Part shown: in pieces, positions 51,976-57,979 of the stretch
Position numbering within the stretch: position 1 is the first letter of the stretch
How the letters are laid out: each line of letters opens with the position of its first letter
Source of the DNA: Candidatus Villigracilis adiacens
GTDB lineage: Bacteria > Chloroflexota > Anaerolineae > Anaerolineales > Villigracilaceae
Reading direction: 5' to 3'
NCBI GenBank assembly: GCA_016703605.1
Contig: JADJBU010000026.1
Span: 186,001 to 250,000, forward strand
DNA length: 64,000 bases
The notes under the pieces: model-generated
What the model saw: only the letters and a program-made list of their open reading frames with translations
Told to the model about the DNA's origin: nothing
The model's database searches: none
Position numbers and translations under genes: made by a program

Positions 51976-52608
51976 TTAGTTTTCCTTCGTGACTTTTGTG
52001 CCCTTTGTGTTTGAAAAGAATTTCGGAATCAAAAACGGCGCGGACTTTTTGTATTCGAGATAGGATTCGCCGAAGCGCAATTCGAGTTCGAGTTCCTCAA
52101 AGTATTTGAGGAAAAAGATATGGGCGGGGATCAAGCCCAACGAAGCGGCGAGCAGGACGAAGGTCGAGGAGGAAGCGAAGGCGACGGCGAGGGCGCAGAG
52201 GTAGAAACCGAGCGACATCGGGTTGCGAGTCCGCTTGTAGATGTCGTCGTCCACGATGCGCTTGGTGAGGATGAAGGCGTTCGTCCCACTGCCGAGGGCG
52301 CGCAGGAGTTTGTTCGTCACGGCGAGGAAGTACAAGCCTGGGATGGCGAGCAGGATTCCGAGCGCGAGCATGAGCGGCTTGAACGGCAGGGAGGGCAGAC
52401 CGAGGAGGGCGTCGAAGCGGGTGAGACCTGGGTGGATGAGGGCGATGAGCGGCGGCGCGACTTGTCCCGCGAAAAAGAAGAAGTGCATGACGCGGCTGGA
52501 GCGTTCGGCGTTTTCTTTGGCGCGGTGGGCGCGGAGCCAGACCCCGAGGACGAGAGCGGCGATGAAGAATGCAAGGTTGCCGATGAGGATGTAGTAGACG
52601 GTGAACAT
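51976..52608 (-). CDS. Isoprenylcysteine/phospholipid methyltransferase-like membrane protein
   Basis: A 210-aa protein with about five transmembrane helices. IVDDDIYKRTRNPMSLGFYLCALAVAFASSS is the RNPM/G-type motif of the ICMT/PEMT family, and ELELELRFGESYLEYKKSAPFLIPKFF is the typical C-terminal SAM-binding region (E...F.G..Y..Y....P..IP). The ATG at 52608 is favoured over TTG 52614. Substrate (lipid or small thiol) unknown. Confidence 0.82.
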   Translation of the reverse strand: MFTVYYILIGNLAFFIAALVLGVWLRAHRAKENAERSSRVMHFFFFAGQVAPPLIALIHPGLTRFDALLGLPSLPFKPLMLALGILLAIPGLYFLAVTNKLLRALGSGTNAFILTKRIVDDDIYKRTRNPMSLGFYLCALAVAFASSSTFVLLAASLGLIPAHIFFLKYFEELELELRFGESYLEYKKSAPFLIPKFFSNTKGTKVTKEN

Positions 52609-52621
52609 GATCAACTCGACG

Positions 52622-53200
52622 TTAGAGAACGTCGCCCACGCGAATCTCTTTCAGCCAAAACCATCCCGCCCAGATGAGCCAGACGATGGTGAGACTGCCG
52701 AATGAGCCGCCGATCCACGTGAGGGGATGTCCCTGCTCGATGAGCGAGCCGACGCCTGAGACGGCGATCCCTGCGTAGGCGATCATGCCGAGGATGGTCA
52801 GCGCGGCGGGGAAGGAGCGGTTGCGAAACGCCAATCCGTTGAAGCCGATGAACACCAGACCGATGACAATCCCGCCGCCCCAGGTGGGGACGATCGTGGC
52901 GGGAAAATCTATGATGCGGGCGATGAAGATGATTTGCACGAACGCCACCATCGCCGCGGTGAGGCAGCCGACGAGGAGCAGAGTCCGACCCAGGGCGGGG
53001 GACGAAGCGCGGGTCATGCGATCCAGCCCGAGGAAGATGGGAAAATATTGGGCGATCAATATGACGGAAGCGATGTCGTTGGGCAGACCGACTTTGTCCC
53101 AGCCGAATTGCATACCGATCACGAAGGTCACAACAGAGAACAGGGAGGTGAGCGCGGCAAGCAGCGCAGACCAGCCCGCGAGACGATAGTTTGTGTTCAT
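52622..53200 (-). CDS. Six-helix membrane protein, paralogue A
   Basis: A 192-aa protein with about six transmembrane helices. It begins MNTNYRLAGWSALLAALTSL and contains GMQFGWDKVGLPNDIASV. It is clearly homologous along its whole length to the next gene upstream (53225-53788), so the two arose by tandem duplication. AAAGGAAAAACCC ribosome site. No family recognised. Confidence 0.7.
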   Translation of the reverse strand: MNTNYRLAGWSALLAALTSLFSVVTFVIGMQFGWDKVGLPNDIASVILIAQYFPIFLGLDRMTRASSPALGRTLLLVGCLTAAMVAFVQIIFIARIIDFPATIVPTWGGGIVIGLVFIGFNGLAFRNRSFPAALTILGMIAYAGIAVSGVGSLIEQGHPLTWIGGSFGSLTIVWLIWAGWFWLKEIRVGDVL

Positions 53201-53224
53201 TGGGTTTTTCCTTTGGCAGGCGAC

Positions 53225-53788
53225 TTACGCGGCTTTTTTCAACCACAGCCGACCCGCCCAGGCGAGCCAGACGATGCTGAGGATGCTGAGCGAGCCGCCG
53301 ATCCACGTGAGGGGATGTCCCTGGCGGATGAGCGAACCGATGCTGGCGACCACCATCCCTGCGTAGGCGATGATGCCGATGACGGTCAGGGCTGTGGGAA
53401 AGCCGCGATTGCGAAAGATCAGCCAGTTGAAGGCGATGCAGACGAGTCCGATCACGACACTCGACGCGCTGACAGGGAAGGCGGTGAACGAAAAGTCAAC
53501 GAAGCGGAGGATAAAGATGGTTTGCACGAACACAACGATCACAGCGGCGAGACAGCCCACGAGAAGCAGGATCCGACTCAGGGCGGGGGAAGAGGCGCGG
53601 GTCATGCCATCCAACCCGAGAAGGATGGGGATGTAGAGGGCGAACATCGCCACCACCGAAATGTCGTTGGGCAGACCGACTTTTTCCCAGCCCACGCTGA
53701 GACCGATGGAGGCTGTGATCATGGCGAAGATGGTGATGAGGATCGAAGCGAGCGCAGACCAGCCCGCGAGACGATAGTTTGTGTTCAT
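53225..53788 (-). CDS. Six-helix membrane protein, paralogue B
   Basis: A 187-aa protein from ATG 53788 (AAGGAG). It shares MNTNYRLAGWSAL, GWEKVGLPNDIS, the MTRASSPAL segment and the HPLTWIGGS ending with paralogue A. The 13 residues encoded upstream in frame come from a GACGTTAGAGAACGTC repeat and are excluded. It lies 24 bp upstream of paralogue A and forms part of the minus-strand run of small membrane genes. Confidence 0.7.
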   Translation of the reverse strand: MNTNYRLAGWSALASILITIFAMITASIGLSVGWEKVGLPNDISVVAMFALYIPILLGLDGMTRASSPALSRILLLVGCLAAVIVVFVQTIFILRFVDFSFTAFPVSASSVVIGLVCIAFNWLIFRNRGFPTALTVIGIIAYAGMVVASIGSLIRQGHPLTWIGGSLSILSIVWLAWAGRLWLKKAA

Positions 53789-53801
53789 TGAGATTCTCCT
53801 T

Positions 53802-53854
53802 GACGTTAGAGAACGTCGCCTACGCATATATGGTAAGAGAGCGTCGCCTACGCC
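53802..53854. repeat. GACGTTAGAGAACGTC-type palindromic repeat
   Basis: GACGTTAGAGAACGTCGCCTACGC followed by a degenerate second copy (GGTAAGAGAGCGTCGCCTACGC). A further copy is at 52617-52640. Likely a sub-class of the dispersed palindromes. Confidence 0.6.
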
Positions 53855-53863
53855 TAGATTGAC

Positions 53864-54772
53864 TTACTCCGTTCCTGTCCGCTGCGGCAGGGCGGGGAGC
53901 GATTGCAGGTAGAGCCAGATCGCCGTCAATTCATCGTCGGTGAGGTTGTTGATCTCGTCCAGCGGCATGACATTCGAGTTCAAGCCGCGCCCTTCGGGAG
54001 TGACTCCCGTGCGCATGGTTTGAATAAACCCCTCCACCGTCCAATTGGCGAGATCGCCGCCTGGGGTCAGGTTGGGAACGATGATGTCGAAGGTCGGGTC
54101 GCCGTATTTTCCGCCCGCCAGGTCGGGATAGTGACAGCCGTGGCAGTCGCTGAGCGTGAGGCGGTACTCGCCGTATTCGACGGTCACGCCAGGCGCGGGC
54201 GCGGTGACGTTGTTTTCGTGGGTGGCGTCTTCCACAGGCATATTACCGAACACGCCCAGCGAAAAGATGACGAAGCCCATCGGTTCGACCTGGAGTTCTT
54301 TGGTTGCGCGATCCACAGGCGGGGCGGTTCTCAGGTAGGCGATGACCGCGGCCAGGTCTTCGTCGCTCATGTGGGCGAAGGCTTTCACAGCGGGCATGAA
54401 GATGGGTTTGCCTTCGCGGTTAATGCCGTGACGGATCGCGCGGACGAAATCTTCGTCGCTGAATTCGCCGCCGATCCCGCCTTCGCCCGATGTCAGGTTG
54501 ACGGAGTCGAGCGCCATGATCCCGTCCACTGCGATGAAGGGAGTCTTGCCGCCCAAGTCCGCATCGTGACAGCCGATGCAAGTGGTCTCAACGATGTGTT
54601 TGCCGCGCGCGATGCTCGCTTCATCCGTCGGGACGACGATGCCCGACGGCGGGAAGTCGTAGACCTTCTCCATGCGGGCTTTGCCCATCAAGTACAGCGC
54701 GGCGACCGCGACCAGTAACAGCCCGATCAGCGAGCCGAGTACGATGCCGATCCATTTGAGTATCTTTTTCAT
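53864..54772 (-). CDS. Membrane-anchored di-haem c-type cytochrome
   Basis: A 302-aa protein from ATG 54772 (AAGGAG). One N-terminal membrane segment (about 8-28) anchors two cytochrome c domains. The haem sites are CIGCH (about 88-92) and CHGCH (about 208-212), with axial Met candidates in IFMPAVKAFAHMSDEDLAAVIAYLR and NVMPLDEINNLTDDELTAIWLYLQ. It carries electrons at the outer membrane face. No oxidase lies nearby. The neighbouring small membrane proteins could be partners. Confidence 0.9.
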   Translation of the reverse strand: MKKILKWIGIVLGSLIGLLLVAVAALYLMGKARMEKVYDFPPSGIVVPTDEASIARGKHIVETTCIGCHDADLGGKTPFIAVDGIMALDSVNLTSGEGGIGGEFSDEDFVRAIRHGINREGKPIFMPAVKAFAHMSDEDLAAVIAYLRTAPPVDRATKELQVEPMGFVIFSLGVFGNMPVEDATHENNVTAPAPGVTVEYGEYRLTLSDCHGCHYPDLAGGKYGDPTFDIIVPNLTPGGDLANWTVEGFIQTMRTGVTPEGRGLNSNVMPLDEINNLTDDELTAIWLYLQSLPALPQRTGTE

Positions 54773-54790
54773 TTCATTCTCCTTTGGCTT

Positions 54791-54838
54791 GTACCGCAAG
54801 GTTTACCTTGCGATGCGCAAAATGAATTTTGCGTTACG
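54791..54838. repeat. Two adjacent REP-like palindromes
   Basis: GTACCGCAAGGTTTACCTTGCG followed directly by ATGCGCAAAATGAATTTTGCG, then TTACG. They lie upstream of the cytochrome gene. Confidence 0.7.
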
Positions 54839-54845
54839 TGGAAAA

Positions 54846-55211
54846 CTAAAACGGCTTGATCCTCATCAACCAGACGATGACGGCGAATCCGCCGTAGCCG
54901 ACGATGGTCAGCATGACGGGGTGAGCGGGGCTAAAGCCACCTGCTCAGTTCATGGAAGTCCTTCGGACTCCGCGCGCCGAGTCCGCTTCAGCGGACTTTC
55001 ACGTACTGAGGCGGGGGATTCATCCCCCCCCTAAAACGGCTTGATCCTCATCCACACGATGACGGCGAATCCGCCGTAGCCGACGATGGTCAGCATGACG
55101 GGGTGAGCGGGCAAAGCCACCTGCTCAGTTCATGGAAGTCCCGACCTGCGCACGGAGTCCTTCAGCGACTTTCACGCCGAGGCGGGATTCATCCCCCGCC
55201 GAATCCCACCG
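54846..55211 (-). repeat. Two tandem partial copies of the next gene's 3' end plus a spacer element
   Basis: 54846-54922 and 55031-55104 are near-identical to 55212-55288, the last 25 codons of the 163-aa gene. Each is followed by a 107-108 bp spacer (CAAAGCCACCTGCTCAGTTC; then a GGAAGTCC / GGACTTTC inverted part; then GGATTCATCCCCC). So a unit of about 184 bp was duplicated in tandem. No full gene lies in this 439-bp stretch. Confidence 0.85.
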
Positions 55212-55703
55212 CTAAAACGGCTTGATCCTCATCAACCAGACAATGACGGCGAATCCGCCGTAGCCGACGATGGTCAGCATGACGGGGTTGACCTTCGCCA
55301 GAAGCGCGTGAACTTCTTCGATGTTCCCCGCGGGTTCGGGCGGAAACCACTTCCCTTTCACGCTGTAGCGCAGTCCCAAAAGTTTGCGGGCGTCGCTGTA
55401 ATGGTTCGTGCCGAAAAGCGCCATCGCCACCAGGATCAAAAATCCCAGCACGAGCGAGAGCCATGGCCAGATGCGCGCCTGGAATCCGCCCATGAACGCG
55501 GCGATGATGCCGAAGAGCAGGAACGCCCACATCAGGCGGGTCATCCAGGGATACGAAGCCGCCGAAAGGTCAAGCATGAAGCGCATCTTTTGCGGGTCGC
55601 GTTCCGTTTTGAGGGAGAACGCCACGATCACCGAAACGCCGTGCGCGAGCAAAAATCCGATGACGAAGAGGATGTGCAGAAAGACAATGAGTTGATAAAG
55701 CAT
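55212..55703 (-). CDS. DUF2269-like membrane protein
   Basis: A 163-aa protein starting at ATG 55703 (AAAGGAG). Four transmembrane helices are predicted. MLYQLIVFLHILFVIGFLLAHGVSVIVAFSLKTE has the early His of CopD/DUF2269-type proteins. Its last 25 codons were copied twice just downstream. Function unknown, perhaps haem or copper related by family resemblance. Confidence 0.75.
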   Translation of the reverse strand: MLYQLIVFLHILFVIGFLLAHGVSVIVAFSLKTERDPQKMRFMLDLSAASYPWMTRLMWAFLLFGIIAAFMGGFQARIWPWLSLVLGFLILVAMALFGTNHYSDARKLLGLRYSVKGKWFPPEPAGNIEEVHALLAKVNPVMLTIVGYGGFAVIVWLMRIKPF

Positions 55704-55719
55704 GAGAGACTCCTTTGGG

Positions 55720-56094
55720 TTATTCGTTCGATTTGACGAAGCGAAAATAAGCAAACGCCAGCGCAAATATCAGGCTTAAGATCCAAGCCGACCCGAAACT
55801 GACTCCGCCCGTGAGCAGGGGCAGCGTGTAGATCACAAAACCGACTCCGTGCAGAACCACGTACGCCAATGTGATATTTCGCCTGAGCGGGCTGTCATCG
55901 CTTTGCGCGGCGAAGAGGGCGATCAAGCCGACGGTCAGCAGGAATACGCCCGTGTTGCGTCCCGCCAAGTCCATCACCGCGCCTTCGGAGGGAGTCCCCC
56001 AGGCGTTCCATAAGACGGCGGGCGCAAAGAGGAATCCCAATCCAGGCAGGAAGCCGAAAAATGCTTGCAGGTAAAAAACGTGCTTAAGTTTCAT
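55720..56094 (-). CDS. Four-helix membrane protein
   Basis: A 124-aa protein (AAAGGAG ribosome site) with four predicted helices: FYLQAFFGFLPGLGFLFAP, GVFLLTVGLIALFAA, ITLAYVVLHGVGFVIYTLPLL and AWILSLIFALAFAYF. DSPLRRNITLAYVV lies between helices 2 and 3. The layout resembles DoxX-like or DUF4345-like proteins, but the family is not secure. It belongs to the same minus-strand run. Confidence 0.65.
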   Translation of the reverse strand: MKLKHVFYLQAFFGFLPGLGFLFAPAVLWNAWGTPSEGAVMDLAGRNTGVFLLTVGLIALFAAQSDDSPLRRNITLAYVVLHGVGFVIYTLPLLTGGVSFGSAWILSLIFALAFAYFRFVKSNE

Positions 56095-56127
56095 TTGAAA
56101 TTCTCCTTTGGCTTTCTGTTATTGAAA

Positions 56128-56631
56128 TTACAAAAACCGCGCCATCGCCATCAACACGGTTGCAATGGTCAGGCTGGCGAGATTGATCGTCGAAAAATTA
56201 ACCTGCCGCCTGCCCAAAACCGCCAGTTGCGCCTGCTGGTCGGGAGTCGGCGCGCCGCGAATCTGCCCCGCCAGTTTTCCCATCGCCGCGCCTGTGTTCG
56301 AGAGGACGAATCCCGTCCCCCAGCCGACGAAGGCGAAGAGTCCGCCCACCCCGAAGACGATGCCCGTCGCGGTGTTCATCCAGCCGTAGGAAAAACCGTT
56401 CGAGTCGATCCAATACAGCCACGTCCCCGCAAGCACGGTGGTTGCGCTGGACACGATCAACGCGGCGGCAAATTTCGTCTGCGTGATCAGGTGCGCCGTC
56501 ACCTTTTGCCCCGCTTCGGCGGTGGCGCGCAGGCTGGGATTAATGAACAGATTCATCGCCAGCGCCGCGCCGACCCAGAACACTCCGCCCAAAACGTGAA
56601 GAATGCGAAGGACGATAAGCAAAACGATCAT
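56128..56631 (-). CDS. CopD/DUF2269-like membrane protein
   Basis: A 167-aa protein with four helices. VLRILHVLGGVFWVGAALAMNLFINPSL has the LHxxGGxxWVG pattern common to CopD-like proteins. An interior helix pair follows, and the C-terminus contains QVNFSTINLASLTIATVLMAMARFL. The preceding 76-aa gene overlaps it by ATGA. AAAGGAG ribosome site. A relative of the 55212 gene by fold. Confidence 0.75.
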   Translation of the reverse strand: MIVLLIVLRILHVLGGVFWVGAALAMNLFINPSLRATAEAGQKVTAHLITQTKFAAALIVSSATTVLAGTWLYWIDSNGFSYGWMNTATGIVFGVGGLFAFVGWGTGFVLSNTGAAMGKLAGQIRGAPTPDQQAQLAVLGRRQVNFSTINLASLTIATVLMAMARFL

Positions 56632-56858
56632 TCTGACTCCTTTGGCAACTGGTCATTTGATTCGGATGAATCCTTCATCCACTTTTCGAGAAACGCCGTG
56701 AGTTCTTCCAAATTCTTGAATCCAATACGCGCCTCCTTCTGCGAGTCCTGCAAACTGAGCCGCCACGCCGCGTGGCTTCCATCCGCGCCGCGCTCCTCCC
56801 AAAGTAACAACACGAAATGATGATAACGAGGTGGGCGCGCTTGTGAAAAATTGGGCAT
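56628..56858 (-). CDS. Small soluble protein (WR-x-SL type domain)
   Basis: A 76-aa protein. HHFVLLLWEERGADGSHAAWRLSLQDSQKEARIGFKNLEELTAFLEKWM resembles a small beta-rich domain found as short stand-alone proteins in several phyla (FVL-W-E...WR-SL...F..L..L..FL). It is translationally coupled to the following membrane gene. First gene of the run 56858-51005. Confidence 0.6.
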   Translation of the reverse strand: MPNFSQARPPRYHHFVLLLWEERGADGSHAAWRLSLQDSQKEARIGFKNLEELTAFLEKWMKDSSESNDQLPKESE

Positions 56859-56944
56859 GGAGTCTGGTCATCCAATCTCATGTGTGATAATCTTGCGCTC
56901 ATTATAGAAAGTCATCGTTTAGAAATCATTTATTTTCCCGTGTC

Positions 56945-57306
56945 TGACAAACTAAAGTTTGTCGTACCGCGTACCGCAAACTTCAGTTTGCGCTTTCACC
57001 CAAAAAAGGACAAACTGAAGTTTGTCTCACCCCGTACCGCAAACTTCAGTTTGCGCTTTCACCCAAAAAAGGACAAACTGAAGTTTGTCTCACCCCGTAC
57101 CGCAAACTTCAGTTTGCGCTTTCACCCAAAAAAGGACAAACTTAAGTTTGTCTCACCCCGTACCGCAAACTTCAGTTTGCGCTTTCACCCAAAAAAGGAC
57201 AAACTGAAGTTTGTCTCACCCCGTACCGCAAACCTCAGTTTGCGCTTTCACCCAAAAAAGGACAAACTTAAGTTTGTCTCACCCCGTACCGCAAACTTCA
57301 GTTTGC
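56945..57306. repeat. REP-like array: six 63-64 bp units, each with two palindromes
   Basis: Units start at 56945, 57009, 57072, 57135, 57198 and 57261. Each holds GACAAACTGAAGTTTGTC (variants TAAAG, TTAAG) and GCAAACTTCAGTTTGC. The two cores are reverse complements of each other, so one unit can form a 14-bp stem, or each core can fold alone. The spacers CTCACCCCGTACC and GCTTTCACCCAAAAAAG are nearly invariant. The array fills most of the 479-bp gap before the transposase gene. There are no unique spacers, so it is not CRISPR. Confidence 0.9.
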
Positions 57307-57337
57307 ACTTGAACTGTCTGTCGAACTGGGAACTGCC

Positions 57338-57979
57338 ATGCCCGAAACCATCTACTACCGCCGCAAACTGCCGCACATCCACCCGCAGAATAACCCGCTG
57401 TTCATCACCTTCTCGCTAGTGGATTCGCTCCCTGCCGCCGTGGTTGCCGAATTAAAAGCCCAGCGCGAAAAAGAACTGCAAGCCGCCCAAAGCGCCGAAG
57501 AACGCTACAACATCCAGAAAAAATATTTTGGCTATTACGACGAATGGCTTGACCGTTGCGAGCATGGACACGACTGGCTCAAAAAAGAATCCATCGCCCA
57601 AATCATCGCGGACGAAATCCACAAGGCAGCCAGTCATCATTACGAACTGTACGCGTATTGCATCATGTCCAATCACGTCCACCTGCTCATCCTCTCACTC
57701 ATCGAAAAATTCCCGCCTTCCAACATGAAGAGCGCCATCTCCCCCATCGCCGAGATCATGCGCCTGCTCAAAGGTCGCACCGCCCGTTATTGCAACATCG
57801 CGCTCAACCGCATGGGCGCATTCTGGCATCACGAATATTACGATCATTATGTTCGCGACGAAAAGGAGATCGAACGAATTATTCTTTACATCTTGAATAA
57901 CCCCGTTAAAGCGGGGCTGGTGAATGAGTGGAAAGATTGGAAGTTCGCCTATGTCAACCCAGAATTCGGCGAGTGGTAA
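57338..57979 (+). CDS. REP-associated tyrosine transposase (RAYT)
   Basis: A 213-aa Y1 transposase of the IS200/IS605-like superfamily. The N-terminus NNPLFITFSLVDSLP is the first beta strand. YAYCIMSNHVHLLIL holds the HUH metal motif (H113, H115). IMRLLKGRTARYCNIALNRMGAFWHHEYYDHYVRDEKEIERIILYILNNPVKAGLV is the hallmark RAYT C-terminal part; Y151 is a candidate nucleophile. It has no flanking cargo gene. The REP array lies 31 bp upstream and another REP overlaps its stop, the usual REP-RAYT arrangement. Confidence 0.88.
   Translation: MPETIYYRRKLPHIHPQNNPLFITFSLVDSLPAAVVAELKAQREKELQAAQSAEERYNIQKKYFGYYDEWLDRCEHGHDWLKKESIAQIIADEIHKAASHHYELYAYCIMSNHVHLLILSLIEKFPPSNMKSAISPIAEIMRLLKGRTARYCNIALNRMGAFWHHEYYDHYVRDEKEIERIILYILNNPVKAGLVNEWKDWKFAYVNPEFGEW

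Noticed and set aside
56945..57306. Possible CRISPR array
   Set aside because: The between-palindrome sequences are nearly identical in all units; there are no unique spacers and no cas genes.
56880..57419. ORF encoding a 21-residue repeat (KDKLKFVSPRTANFSLRFHPK) five times
   Set aside because: The periodicity is that of the 63-bp palindromic DNA repeat; 63 is divisible by 3, so the frame stays open by chance. No ribosome site or domain.
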